The notes beneath the pieces were generated by a model. It had not been told where the DNA came from, made no database searches, and saw only the letters and a program-made list of their open reading frames with translations. Below are positions 24,307-32,780 of a stretch of 64,000 bases of DNA, piece by piece. Positions within the stretch are counted from its first letter, which is position 1, and each line of letters starts with the position of its first letter. Where the stretch lies: NCBI GenBank assembly GCA_001899005.1, contig MKUW01000006.1, positions 287,034 through 351,033 of the forward strand, in the 5' to 3' direction. Both the position numbers and the translations under genes were made by a program. This stretch comes from Chloroflexi bacterium 44-23 (GTDB lineage: Bacteria > Chloroflexota > Anaerolineae > Anaerolineales > Anaerolineaceae).

Positions 24307-24720
24307 TTAATGTTCTACTACCAGTTCGCCTTGGGGGGTTAGCCCACCAATTAGCGTATTAGTTACTGTGCCCCACTTTTTGCTCAAGTCGAATAATTCT
24401 GCAAGTTTTTCTGTTGGTTCGTTACTTTTAAGAATAAGGCGGTAGGTAATTCCAGTGATCACAGGTGGCTCATCGCTTCGCATGACATCGAATTCAATGC
24501 GCGCCTCATCGATGATCAGATGCATTTTCTCGCCAATCCCATTAATGTTTGTAAGCAGGCAAGTTCCTAGAGCTGCCATTAATGTTTCTGCCGCGGTAAA
24601 GCCTGCTTCGCCACTGCCTTTTTTGACATTCAACACAAGCAAATGGCCGCGTGCTTCAGCCACAGCGTGAGATGTATCCTGACGAGTAACTTTGACTTGA
24701 ATATTCGCCAAATGTTCCAT
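24307..24720 (-). CDS. OsmC-like protein, copy 2
   Basis: This 137-residue OsmC-superfamily protein has GFTAAETLMAALGTCLLTNI with one redox cysteine and a C-terminal GTVTNTLIGG in place of the cysteine-containing CPVHRTL-type segment, so the second thiol is absent. The start at 24720 is set by GAGGAG; a longer reading would overlap the upstream permease gene. It follows a TSUP permease by 35 nt. Single-cysteine OsmC proteins next to sulfur permeases often occur in sulfur-handling gene sets, which is suggestive only. Confidence 0.8.
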   Translation of the reverse strand: MEHLANIQVKVTRQDTSHAVAEARGHLLVLNVKKGSGEAGFTAAETLMAALGTCLLTNINGIGEKMHLIIDEARIEFDVMRSDEPPVITGITYRLILKSNEPTEKLAELFDLSKKWGTVTNTLIGGLTPQGELVVEH

Positions 24721-24755
24721 AATTGTTAACTCCTCAATTCTCTTTTCGCCTTGGA

Positions 24756-25526
24756 TTAGGCGATTCCCAAAAGGATGAAGCGGATTCCAACAAACAACAA
24801 AATAGGTGCGATTGCCCAGGTTACTATCTTGTTTAGACGAGGACTCCAAACCTTCTCTATTCCTAAAGCCACCAATGTGACAATAATAAATTCGTAAACT
24901 GCGAATGCCAAATTTCCCGCAGATAGTGGCAGACCTACCGCGATTTGAGTAGTTAATGCACTCCAGGCGGCGACTGATACCCCCACAGATGCCATGGCAT
25001 AAGCACGTTGTGGATGGTGACCCAGGATCCAGTTATACGCAGGAACTTTAAAGGGTTTTCCACCCGCCGATAGGAATCCGGTTAATCCACCGGCTAAAAA
25101 CTCCACCGGGATTAGCCAATTGGAATGAGCTTTTCCCTCCCGTTCTGGCATGGGTTTGATCAACACAAGTCGCAGCCCAACCAGAATGGCATAAATTCCC
25201 AAGACAAGCAAAAGCACGGGAGCCCCGGTTTTCAATGCCAGCAACCTTCCCAATACTCCACCCACGATTGCGGGGATAATCAGGCGTGGCCAATCTTCAC
25301 GAACACTGTTTAACGCCGGCCATTGACGCAAAGCCAGCATTAATGCAGATAAGCCGAGGACAATTAAATTGATCACTATTGCATCTTGGATGGGCAAGTT
25401 AACGATACTTACCAGCATAATGACCATAAAAATCCGATCAACCCAGGATTTGATGGATGAGGTGACAAAGCCAACAATAACACCGGCCAGTAAACCTTTA
25501 ATTAATAGAAGTAATGTAACATTCAT
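24756..25526 (-). CDS. TSUP (TauE/SafE) family permease, copy 1
   Basis: This 256-residue membrane protein has seven or eight hydrophobic segments, with the TSUP repeat motifs AIVGGVLGRLLALKTGAPVLL and VEFLAGGLTGFLSAGGKPFKVPAY. TSUP proteins move sulfur-containing anions such as sulfite, sulfoacetate or thiosulfate, and some may carry other oxyanions. It shares little obvious sequence with the second TSUP at 30206. It is followed by OsmC copy 2 and the CDF gene on the same strand. Confidence 0.85.
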   Translation of the reverse strand: MNVTLLLLIKGLLAGVIVGFVTSSIKSWVDRIFMVIMLVSIVNLPIQDAIVINLIVLGLSALMLALRQWPALNSVREDWPRLIIPAIVGGVLGRLLALKTGAPVLLLVLGIYAILVGLRLVLIKPMPEREGKAHSNWLIPVEFLAGGLTGFLSAGGKPFKVPAYNWILGHHPQRAYAMASVGVSVAAWSALTTQIAVGLPLSAGNLAFAVYEFIIVTLVALGIEKVWSPRLNKIVTWAIAPILLFVGIRFILLGIA

Positions 25527-25607
25527 TTGAATTTATCCTTAAGAGTTGTGGTTAATTTATAGTTTCCGAGAAATAACTTTTAAAAATCATTTTATAAAGG
25601 GCTGATC

Positions 25608-26846
25608 TCATACCAATCCAATAACTAGCAAGCTTCCCCAGATTGCCACGCCTCCTAAGAAGATCCAAAAGATATCGATTTTGAAGTACCGCACGCCTAT
25701 AAAAGCTGCCGCAGCCAGCGCAAGAGCCGCCGGAGTTACAAGCGCCACACCACCCAATTGCAACAAAACTACAGCAAGTAGACCAACGAAAGACGCCATC
25801 ACTCCAGCCAATGCACCACGTACCGGTTTGAGGTTACGGATTCGAGCAAAAACCTCAGTGAATACCAACGTCATGGAAAACGAAGGTGAAAAGATGGCAA
25901 AGGTGGCCAACAAGCCCCCCCAAAAACCAGCCAATTTATAGCCGATAAAAGTGGCGGTAATCAGGAAAGGGCCGGGAGTAATCTGTCCCAGTGCAACCCC
26001 ATCCGCAAATTGGCTCATAGTCAACCAGGAATGTGATTCCACTGCTTCCGCCTGAATGAGTGGAATAATCGCCGAGCCGTTGCCAAAGGCAACTGAGCCG
26101 ATTTTAAACAAGGATAAAGTCAACCCCCCGATTTCTGATTTGAGACTCCACGCTAAGGCAACCACAGCTAAAATCACCACAACTACCGCACCAATGCCTG
26201 CCCACCTTTTTGCAGAGAAAGGCTCTATCTTTGGAGCAGGTTTGTCGGCTGCAGCATTTTTACCGGATACCGGACGAATCAGAAATGCGCCAATCGCCAA
26301 CGCCACCAGCACAATCAACACCGCATTGACCTTGAACAGTAGCGCGCCGAAGGCCAGCAACATTATGACCGCTTGAGTGCGCTGCTGGATGTTGCGTCCA
26401 CCCATCTCCAAAGTGACATTGAACAGAACGCCTACCACTAGCGCTTCAAGTCCCAGGAACAATGGGTGTACCCAGGGTAACGAGCCAGCAGCAAAGTAAA
26501 ATGCCGAGAGAACTGTCATCAAAACAAAGGATGGCAGGATAAAACCGAAGGTCGCCAGAATTGCACCAATGACACCGCGAAGTTTGTAGCCTACGTAGGC
26601 GGTAAAATCTACCATGAGCGGGCCAGGGTAAAGTTGAACCATGGCCAATCCATCGTTCATCTCCTCTTCAGTAAGCCAGTGATTATTCATTACTAGTGCT
26701 TTCAGCTTCTGAAGAATAGCCATACCAAAGGCAGTTAGTCCAACGATGAAATAAGATTTAAAAATAGTCCATAGGGAAATGGATTGGATTTCGGTTAAGA
26801 AACCTGGTGATTGCTGCTGGTCAAAGTTATTTTCATTAGTTTTCAT
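25608..26846 (-). CDS. chrA: chromate transporter ChrA, two-domain
   Basis: This 412-residue protein has the duplicated CHR domain: an N-terminal half with FGMAILQKLKALVM and MVQLYPGPLMVDFTAYVGYK, and a C-terminal half with FGNGSAIIPLIQAEAV and GVALGQITPGPFLITATFIGY. The two PGP motifs are diagnostic. Bacterial members export chromate, but many homologues have untested substrates. The ATG at 26846 is preferred to one at 26885 because the intervening residues are not family-like. No regulator of the ChrB type lies nearby. Confidence 0.92.
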   Translation of the reverse strand: MKTNENNFDQQQSPGFLTEIQSISLWTIFKSYFIVGLTAFGMAILQKLKALVMNNHWLTEEEMNDGLAMVQLYPGPLMVDFTAYVGYKLRGVIGAILATFGFILPSFVLMTVLSAFYFAAGSLPWVHPLFLGLEALVVGVLFNVTLEMGGRNIQQRTQAVIMLLAFGALLFKVNAVLIVLVALAIGAFLIRPVSGKNAAADKPAPKIEPFSAKRWAGIGAVVVVILAVVALAWSLKSEIGGLTLSLFKIGSVAFGNGSAIIPLIQAEAVESHSWLTMSQFADGVALGQITPGPFLITATFIGYKLAGFWGGLLATFAIFSPSFSMTLVFTEVFARIRNLKPVRGALAGVMASFVGLLAVVLLQLGGVALVTPAALALAAAAFIGVRYFKIDIFWIFLGGVAIWGSLLVIGLV

Positions 26847-26986
26847 GAACAAGATCCAATTATTATTGAAAAGTGTTGTTGACAATCACGGCGTTCTGAA
26901 AAGTTTAATACCTCTAAATTTTTCCCAGCCTGCCTGAACCTGCCTGAGCCGACTATCCTTTGCACCTATCTCGTCGCCTATTGTTA

Positions 26987-27592
26987 TTAGATTTTCTCCG
27001 CACAAGGAATACAAACGATCTTGCCATGTTTCACCCGGGCATAACGTTCGACCGTGACTTCACCGCACTCAGCACAAAATATCGTATCGAAGGCATGAGG
27101 CGCTATCGGTGTTAGTTTTATTTCTTTAACAGGCTCAACCGTGAAAAGTACTTCTGTTTTTTCGGCCAGCACCTGGTCGATTAAAGGCTCAACAAGCGCT
27201 GAGTCTATCTGTGAAGCTGGCGTTCCCTGCTTGCGGAACTTTATGAATTCAGATTCCTGGCTGCGGCGCATTGCTTCGTGGGTAACCACCACCCGTACGC
27301 TTCGGCTGGTCTTATTGTCGATCAGGGTCAGGGCAAATTTGCCATAACCCAGGCTGCGGATGTTCCCTTTACCAAAGGTGCAGCCGGTGGCCACCTGTAT
27401 GCCATCAGCAAAACAGGTGGAGCAGTGGTTGCGGTCAATCTCTACCAAAGCAGTCAACTGACCATCGGGAGCATGTTGAACACCTAAAACTTCCATTGCT
27501 GCCAAACCAGCCCGCAAACCCAGCGGCATGGCCGGGCATTTGTGTCCGTGTAACGCCAGCCCTACTTTATACAATTCGTCATTTATATTCAT
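26987..27592 (-). CDS. FmdE-like protein with zinc ribbon, copy 1
   Basis: This 201-residue protein belongs to the FmdE family, named after a tungsten formylmethanofuran dehydrogenase-associated protein. The metal-binding opening HGHKCP lies near residues 15-20, followed by DRNHCSTCFADGIQVATGCT and GKGNI. The C-terminus is a zinc ribbon with CAEC and CIPC. No other formylmethanofuran dehydrogenase genes are present, so the protein does not act in methanogenesis here. The first ATG is at 27592; a TTG 9 nt upstream is an alternative. It is the most distal of the FmdE-DGC-NifX-like run. Confidence 0.88.
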   Translation of the reverse strand: MNINDELYKVGLALHGHKCPAMPLGLRAGLAAMEVLGVQHAPDGQLTALVEIDRNHCSTCFADGIQVATGCTFGKGNIRSLGYGKFALTLIDNKTSRSVRVVVTHEAMRRSQESEFIKFRKQGTPASQIDSALVEPLIDQVLAEKTEVLFTVEPVKEIKLTPIAPHAFDTIFCAECGEVTVERYARVKHGKIVCIPCAEKI

Positions 27593-27610
27593 TTTAGTCA
27601 AACCTCTCTG

Positions 27611-28009
27611 TTAATGTAATTTCTCAGTATGATCCACAAGTGCTCCCATCAGGTAAGCCTTCACAGCCTCATCGATATTTTCAATTTCTGTGACCACCGG
27701 TTGAATACCTGCTTGTTTCATCGATTCGTAGGCTCCAGCACCCATTCCGCGTGCCAATAGAACCCGGCAGTCTGAAATAGCGGCTGCCATGCTGGCATGC
27801 CGAGATTGCGCTACTGGGTCAAAGCCATGTCCTCGTGAATCATTTCCATCAACATGTTTTTCTCCGCCAAACTGTGCGTGTCCCATTTTCTCGCGTTTTT
27901 CATGTGAAACGAGTGCATTATTTTCCACGGTTACCACGATGTAGAAAGGTGCGCGGCCAAAATGCTGACTGATGGTGATTCCGTCTTCAGAAACAGCAGC
28001 AATTTTCAT
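27611..28009 (-). CDS. NifX/NafY-type dinitrogenase cofactor-biosynthesis-like protein
   Basis: This 132-residue protein of the NifX superfamily binds iron-sulfur or iron-molybdenum cofactor precursors in its best-known members. It opens MKIAAVSEDGITISQHFGRAPFY, has a histidine-rich variable middle (GGEKHVDGNDSRGHGFD), and closes with LLARGMGAGAYESMKQAGI and TEIENIDEAVKAYL, as in the family. No nif genes are present. Its start overlaps the stop of DGC copy 4 by 4 nt. A carrier role for a metal cluster or metalloid within this cluster is plausible but unproven. Confidence 0.87.
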   Translation of the reverse strand: MKIAAVSEDGITISQHFGRAPFYIVVTVENNALVSHEKREKMGHAQFGGEKHVDGNDSRGHGFDPVAQSRHASMAAAISDCRVLLARGMGAGAYESMKQAGIQPVVTEIENIDEAVKAYLMGALVDHTEKLH

Positions 28010-28455
28010 GACTCTTCTCCTTTTTCCTGGACTTTATCTATAATCGCCTGTACCGCTTTTTCAAAATCCTCCTGCGAAAAATCCAACGGCTTGAAGGGAC
28101 CAATTTTCTTAATTCCAAGGTCCTTGCCAAGGTTGATATAAGCGTCCATCTTTGCCCCTGTCTTTTCGACCACTTTGTGTGCACAGGAGTTGGGGCAACC
28201 ATCGATGACGAGAACTTTTTCTATTCCCTGCATGGTTTTAAAATGCTTTGGGATACCCGCTGCCAGTGCCGAAACACAACCCATCCCAACCTCTTTCGGC
28301 CCTAGACGTTTCAGAACTTCAAAGGATGCAATTGCGGTTAATTCACCCGCACTGGACATGGCACCACCACAGTAAAAAATTCCGACGCGAGGCTTTTCTT
28401 CAGTTTCGTGCTCTTGTGGAATTTGCGCTACCACTTTATCAGTTTCAGTAACCAT
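28006..28455 (-). CDS. DGC-domain protein (putative zinc-binding), copy 4
   Basis: This 149-residue DGC protein has an N-terminal polar extension of about 20 residues, then GIFYCGGAMSSAGELTAIASF (cysteine near 29), MGCVSALAAG (near 60) and VIDGCPNSCAHKVVEKTGA (near 87 and 91). It is closest by eye to copy 1, which shares the FGAMS/GGAMS loop and DGCPxxC. The ATG at 28455 has AAGGAGGATCAA upstream; an earlier in-frame ATG at 28485 lies inside the OsmC gene and is rejected. Confidence 0.85.
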   Translation of the reverse strand: MVTETDKVVAQIPQEHETEEKPRVGIFYCGGAMSSAGELTAIASFEVLKRLGPKEVGMGCVSALAAGIPKHFKTMQGIEKVLVIDGCPNSCAHKVVEKTGAKMDAYINLGKDLGIKKIGPFKPLDFSQEDFEKAVQAIIDKVQEKGEES

Positions 28456-28468
28456 TTGATCCTCCTTT

Positions 28469-28927
28469 TTAGGAACCTTTAACACTCACTGAAAGGTTGG
28501 TGCCTGTTCGGACGTTGTCGGTTACCGGGCAGCGATTTTCGGTTTCTTCAAGCCATGCTGCAATTTCTTCCGGGCTGGCATTCTCCATATCCGGGTCGAC
28601 AGTGACATTGATATGTTGAAATCCCGCGCGCTCTTCAAAAGAGCAGCCGATGAAGGCACACGGATTCATTACTCCTTCAATCGTTACTTTCATTCCGTTC
28701 AGCTTCAAGCCCTTCTGTTTGGCCACTTCATGACCAGTAACGTTCAGGCAGCCTGCCAGCGACATTAACAACACTTGTATGGGGGAAGGACCCTCATCAG
28801 TACCTCCCATATTTTGTGGTTCATCAATGACCATCTTAAACTTGCCTGAGGTTAGATTCATTTTGGTTGGATTTTCGCTCTGACCTCGAACAATTACCTT
28901 TACTTCTCTTGGAATAGCACTCATCAT
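28469..28927 (-). CDS. OsmC-like protein, copy 3
   Basis: This 152-residue OsmC protein has PSPIQVLLMSLAGCLNVTGHEVAKQKG with the first cysteine, and ETENRCPVTDNVRTGT, which supplies the second cysteine of the classical CPVxxxL region, so this copy retains both thiols. Additional cysteines lie in NPCAFIGCSFEE. AAAGGAAAT precedes two adjacent ATGs at 28927 and 28924. It sits between FmdE copy 2 and DGC copy 4 with short gaps. Confidence 0.88.
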   Translation of the reverse strand: MMSAIPREVKVIVRGQSENPTKMNLTSGKFKMVIDEPQNMGGTDEGPSPIQVLLMSLAGCLNVTGHEVAKQKGLKLNGMKVTIEGVMNPCAFIGCSFEERAGFQHINVTVDPDMENASPEEIAAWLEETENRCPVTDNVRTGTNLSVSVKGS

Positions 28928-28934
28928 ATTTCCT

Positions 28935-29558
28935 TTATCGTTCAATCTTTACAGTTTTTTCATATCCGGAGCAGGGAATGCAAACCGGCTGCCCATCCTT
29001 CATGCGCAAATAGCGGTCAAAGACATATTCACCGCAGATACTGCATTTGGTTTTGTTGAATGAACCTTTGACCGGAGTGTAGGTGAAATCGGGTTTGGGT
29101 TCAATTTTGTAGATTGCGTCGTCCGGTTGGTTATAGACCCACTGAATCAAATCATTCGTAACCTCAGCCGGTATACCAGAAGGTTCAACACCACGTTTCC
29201 GATAAGCGAAGAATTCATGCTTGCCCATTTCATCAACAAACTCGTTCTTGAGCGAGTACCGAACTGCACCCTTCTTTGGATGATAGAACGTGACAGCCAG
29301 CTTGCCGTAGAAGGTCTTCGCCATCAACACTTTACCATAGGTGGCTCCTGTAGCTACCTGAATCCCATCCATCATGCACGTTTGTGGGTGTCCTTCGCCT
29401 AATTCAGGGAACACGAAGAAACCGTGGTCTTTCTCGCGTTCGTTCAACTCAAGTTTTTCCATTGCCAGCTTGCCCATACGATAACCGATCGGCATAAAAG
29501 GACAATGATGACCGTGAAATTCAAAAGCCCATTCGGGGGGGATAAATTGTGTTGTCAT
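28935..29558 (-). CDS. FmdE-like protein with zinc ribbon, copy 2
   Basis: This 207-residue FmdE-family protein opens with FEFHGHHCPFMPIGYRMG, has PQTCMMDGIQVATGATYGK in the middle and ends with a zinc ribbon CSICGEYVFDRYLRMKDG and CIPCSGYE. Compared with copy 1 the central CSTC is reduced to one cysteine (TCMMDG), and the second cysteine of ATGCT is alanine (ATGAT). The ATG at 29558 follows AAAGGAGAAATAACTACA, and a longer reading would overlap FmdE copy 3. The three FmdE copies are in the same unit. Confidence 0.85.
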   Translation of the reverse strand: MTTQFIPPEWAFEFHGHHCPFMPIGYRMGKLAMEKLELNEREKDHGFFVFPELGEGHPQTCMMDGIQVATGATYGKVLMAKTFYGKLAVTFYHPKKGAVRYSLKNEFVDEMGKHEFFAYRKRGVEPSGIPAEVTNDLIQWVYNQPDDAIYKIEPKPDFTYTPVKGSFNKTKCSICGEYVFDRYLRMKDGQPVCIPCSGYEKTVKIER

Positions 29559-29586
29559 TGTAGTTATTTCTCCTTTGAGTAAAAAA

Positions 29587-30189
29587 TTATCGGTCATACC
29601 CGGAACATGGAATACATACATGCCGGGTTCCATCTACCCGCAAGTATGCCAGGGCGGTTAATTCACCGCAGGCATCGCAGACGCGAAATCCCATCACTTC
29701 CGGGATCCATTTACCCGGGTAATCAAATACCTTTCCAATTGCCAGAACATCTTCCTCCGGGGCATTCCAGACCATATCCACAACTTCCATTTGTTCCTCT
29801 TCTGGAATCTCATCAGCCGAATAACCAGCTCCTCGCTTTTGCATGAAAGCCGATGCAGCAATTTGCTTCTGGAGGGTAGGCTTGAAGGCAATTCTTACAG
29901 CTTTATTGGAATCTTTTTCAATTAATGTAAAGGCGACTTTTCCGAGTGGATTTTTACGGATATTGCCTTTACCAAAGGTACAGCCAGTTGAATATTGGAT
30001 GCCGTCTCCAAAACACATGCCCCCATGATCCTCGCCAATTTCCACGATTCCATAAAGCTGGGTACCACCCGAGCGTTTGACTCCTAATTCGCGCAAGGCA
30101 GCCAACCCTACCCGAACACCAGCCACGCTTGCCCAGCATTTGTGCCCGTGGAATTTGAGCGTTTCCAACAAAATCAGTCGATCATCCAT
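29587..30189 (-). CDS. FmdE-like protein with zinc ribbon, copy 3
   Basis: This 200-residue FmdE-family protein has LKFHGHKCWASVAGVRVG, GEDHGGMCFGDGIQYSTGCTFGKGNI and a C-terminal ribbon CDACGELTALAYLRVDG with CIPCSGYDR. The HGHKC histidines and cysteine are kept, but the usual following proline is tryptophan (KCW). The gene lies 16 nt after the TSUP gene, and the three FmdE paralogues read in the same direction with no internal promoter seen. Confidence 0.85.
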   Translation of the reverse strand: MDDRLILLETLKFHGHKCWASVAGVRVGLAALRELGVKRSGGTQLYGIVEIGEDHGGMCFGDGIQYSTGCTFGKGNIRKNPLGKVAFTLIEKDSNKAVRIAFKPTLQKQIAASAFMQKRGAGYSADEIPEEEQMEVVDMVWNAPEEDVLAIGKVFDYPGKWIPEVMGFRVCDACGELTALAYLRVDGTRHVCIPCSGYDR

Positions 30190-30205
30190 TGTTTAGTCTC
30201 CTTTT

Positions 30206-30967
30206 CTATTTGACCAGATCAAATATCATCTTTGCAGCGATTAAGAACAACAATACGCCGACAATTTTCTTCAATTGGCTGCTGGAGATTTTTGTCTTCA
30301 TCAATTGTGAACCAACAATGGAACCACCGGCGGCCATCAAACCCATGATCCCCACAAACCAGGGATCTAAACCACTCATGGTTGCGTGAGCGAGAAATCC
30401 GGATAATGAGGAGAACACAACCACGAAAGCGGTCGTTCCAACGGCGATTTTCGCATCCAACCCCAACCAATTGAGTACGGGAAGAATGAAATTGCCTCCG
30501 CCGACACCCAATAATCCCCCCAAGAAACCGGCCACTGTACCCACACCTGCGCCAGCTGCAATTTCAACTCCCCGGCTAAGTGCCTCTTCACGTTTTTTTG
30601 CTTTATAGAAAAGCATCATGGCTCCAGCAAAAACTAGGAAGGCGGCAAACATAGCCAATAGCACGGTTTTGTCTATATGGGCGGTTAAAAGAGCGCCAAC
30701 CGGAGAGAGAAGAACAGCTGCGATCATTACCGGTAAACCTACCCTCCAGTTGATCAACTTGCCGCGCCAGTAATTGATAGTAGCAAACAGCAGACTTACC
30801 ACGTTGAGCAGTAGGGCGGTAGGTGTTGCTTCTGCCAGGGGAACTCCCAGGTAATAAAACAAAGGCACGAAAAGAAAAGCCGCTCCAAGACCCGCCATTG
30901 CTAAAAGACCGGAAAAGACAAACACCAGTACTGCACTGACAACGTAAATTGTGATTGACATTTCCAC
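30206..30967 (-). CDS. TSUP (TauE/SafE) family permease, copy 2
   Basis: This 253-residue membrane protein has about eight hydrophobic segments. The TSUP signatures GLGAAFLFVPLFYYLGVPLAEATP and VAGFLGGLLGVGGGNFILPVL contain the glycine-rich GVGGGxxxxP loop of the family. It is likely to carry a sulfur-containing anion across the membrane. Only one base separates it from the PF03773 permease gene upstream, so the two are cotranscribed. Confidence 0.9.
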   Translation of the reverse strand: MEMSITIYVVSAVLVFVFSGLLAMAGLGAAFLFVPLFYYLGVPLAEATPTALLLNVVSLLFATINYWRGKLINWRVGLPVMIAAVLLSPVGALLTAHIDKTVLLAMFAAFLVFAGAMMLFYKAKKREEALSRGVEIAAGAGVGTVAGFLGGLLGVGGGNFILPVLNWLGLDAKIAVGTTAFVVVFSSLSGFLAHATMSGLDPWFVGIMGLMAAGGSIVGSQLMKTKISSSQLKKIVGVLLFLIAAKMIFDLVK

Positions 30968-30968
30968 C

Positions 30969-32015
30969 TCACAGGATCAGATTGAACAAATATCCGGTAA
31001 TTATTATCGCTACTGCTACTGTCCCGATAAAAACTGCAATTAGTTGAGGTTTAAGCACCCGGCGAAGGATGATCGTTTCAGGCAGACTCAATCCAACCAC
31101 CGACATCATGAACGCCAGCACGGTTCCTAATGAAGCACCTTTCTCCATCAATGCACTCACAATTGGGATGACTCCTGCTGCGTTTGAATAAAGGGGTACA
31201 CCCACAAGAACTGCTGCTGGAACCGACCACCAAGCCTGCTTGCCCATGATTCCAACCAACGCTGATTCTGGAACATACCCGTGTATTGCTGCACCAATGG
31301 CAATACCCACAATAACATACAGCCAAACCTTACCGACGATTTCTTTTACTGAATCCCAGGCACGTAATATCCGATCTTTCCAGGTCAGTTTCTCTCCTTC
31401 AACACCGCCAGCAGCTTGCAATTGCCAGACAAAGTCCTCTACGTAACGCTCGAGATGCATTCGCCCAATCACCATGCCGGCAATGACCGCAATAATTAAT
31501 CCAGAGACAATGTATAAACCGGCTACCTTCCAGCCAAACAGACCGAACAGCATCACAATGGCCACTTCATTTATGGTAGGAGCAGCGATCAGGAAAGAGA
31601 AAGTCACCCCCAGAGGGATGCCGCTTTCAATGAATCCTATAAAAAGTGGAACTGCTGAACACGAACAGAATGGGGTGACAATTCCTAACAATGAAGCCAG
31701 CACATTACCAACTCCTTCACGCTTGCCCCCTAAAAGTGCTCGGGTACGCTCCGGGCTAAAGAATGTGCGAATAATTGAAATCAAGAAGATCATGCCCGAA
31801 AGAAGGAGCAAGATTTTTGGAACATCATACAAAAAGAAAGCAACCGAATCGCCTAGATGGGAGCCAGCCTGTAAATGTAAAAATGAATAAGTAATCCAAT
31901 TTGCCAGCGGTTGAATAAGGTTATATAACCCAAACCATGCAGCAACGACTGCCCCTAATAATAAAAACATGCGGAGTTGTGATGTTTGAGCAGGACGAGG
32001 AAGAGAATGATCCAT
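30969..32015 (-). CDS. PF03773-family permease
   Basis: This 348-residue membrane protein has about eight hydrophobic segments and the family motif GIVTPFCSCSAVPLFIGFIESGIPLGVTFSFL, read here in parts: FCSCSAVPLF and IPLGVTFSFLIAAP. A second glycine/proline-rich region reads SVPAAVLVGVPLYSNAAG. Some relatives (ArsP) export organoarsenicals and others sit in gene sets with small CxxC proteins. The redox-active dithiol protein at 32100 just upstream fits the latter association. An ArsR-type palindrome precedes the start. Confidence 0.88.
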   Translation of the reverse strand: MDHSLPRPAQTSQLRMFLLLGAVVAAWFGLYNLIQPLANWITYSFLHLQAGSHLGDSVAFFLYDVPKILLLLSGMIFLISIIRTFFSPERTRALLGGKREGVGNVLASLLGIVTPFCSCSAVPLFIGFIESGIPLGVTFSFLIAAPTINEVAIVMLFGLFGWKVAGLYIVSGLIIAVIAGMVIGRMHLERYVEDFVWQLQAAGGVEGEKLTWKDRILRAWDSVKEIVGKVWLYVIVGIAIGAAIHGYVPESALVGIMGKQAWWSVPAAVLVGVPLYSNAAGVIPIVSALMEKGASLGTVLAFMMSVVGLSLPETIILRRVLKPQLIAVFIGTVAVAIIITGYLFNLIL

Positions 32016-32031
32016 TTTGATTTCCTATAAT

Positions 32032-32047
32032 ATTCAATACTTTGAAT
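32032..32047. promoter_or_regulatory. ArsR-type operator before the permease gene
   Basis: The perfect palindrome ATTCAA-N4-TTGAAT lies 17 bases before the permease start codon. It is the best-formed member of a second operator class shared with the ArsR promoter at 32769 and the H-protein-like promoter at 23179. Confidence 0.6.
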
Positions 32048-32099
32048 GACTTTTGGTAAAAATTTTGGGTGGATAAAAACAGTTATCCACCCATGTTAG

Positions 32100-32336
32100 T
32101 TATGCGGTGAGCCAGTTGGTAATTTCAGTTTCGCTCGGAATTCGTCCGGCAGAGACTAACTTGTTGTTGATTACCAAGCCAGGGGTCGATAGAATTGGCC
32201 ATTTCATAATTTCGGCATAGTCTGTTACTTTTTCGATCTCAGCTTCAATGGCAAGAGTTTCTACGACCTTCCTCGCGATAGCCTCCAGGCGTTTGCAGTT
32301 TGAGCAACCAGACCCTAATACTTTGATGTTAACCAT
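32100..32336 (-). CDS. small thioredoxin-like redox-active disulfide protein
   Basis: This 78-residue protein has a single thioredoxin-like domain with SGCSNCKRLE (cysteines near 11 and 14), a LSTPGLVINNKLVSAGR strand containing the cis-proline, and a short C-terminal helix. It belongs to the redox-active disulfide protein 2/PF13192 group, which is regularly found next to PF03773 permeases and ArsR-type regulators, exactly as here. It probably delivers or reduces the metal-thiol substrate of the permease; this is inferred. Confidence 0.88.
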   Translation of the reverse strand: MVNIKVLGSGCSNCKRLEAIARKVVETLAIEAEIEKVTDYAEIMKWPILSTPGLVINNKLVSAGRIPSETEITNWLTA

Positions 32337-32393
32337 ATAGATTCTCCTTAAAAAATAAAAACTAGATCGAGTAGTATCAGAATAATAAAACTA

Positions 32394-32780
32394 TTAGGAA
32401 GCCTTTCCAACATGAGTGCTGCAGGTTGGGCATGCACACGATACATTGGGTTTCTTCAATTCAGATTTAGGCTGCCCTGTAATTCGCCGCATCGCATCGA
32501 GTACTTCATAAATACGATCATCGATTACTCGATAATAGATGTTCCAGCCATCTCGACGATCTTGGATGATTTCCGCTTCGCGTAGGACGGACAACTGCTG
32601 CGAGATATAGGCTTGTCGAAATCCCAGGTGAGCTTCCATGTGACAGACGCAATGTTCCCCATCCCGTAGAATATCCAGAATAGCCAGCCTTGCCGGGTGA
32701 GTTAACACCTTGAATATCTGAACCTGCACATCAAAAGGTCGCGTTTCTGATACTTTACTTGAAACCATATTCAATACCAT
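32394..32780 (-). CDS. second ArsR-family regulator with C-terminal CxCxxC
   Basis: The 128-residue winged-helix repressor has the recognition helix AYISQQLSVLREAEIIQDRRDG and an N-terminal HCVCHMEAHL that resembles the ELCVCDL arsenite site. It ends in VSCACPTCSTH with three more cysteines. The ATG at 32780 is favoured because the promoter's expected start nucleotide falls on it, giving a leaderless mRNA; an ATG at 32768 is the alternative. It heads the transcription unit containing the dithiol protein, permease, TSUP and FmdE/DGC genes. It is distinct from ArsR at 15730, and its operators have a different spacing. Confidence 0.9.
   Translation of the reverse strand: MVLNMVSSKVSETRPFDVQVQIFKVLTHPARLAILDILRDGEHCVCHMEAHLGFRQAYISQQLSVLREAEIIQDRRDGWNIYYRVIDDRIYEVLDAMRRITGQPKSELKKPNVSCACPTCSTHVGKAS

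Noticed and set aside
27611..28009. Nitrogen fixation genes
   Set aside because: A single NifX-superfamily protein occurs without nifHDK, nifB or nifEN.
26987..30189. Formylmethanofuran dehydrogenase complex
   Set aside because: Only FmdE-like proteins occur; the catalytic and transferase subunits are missing.
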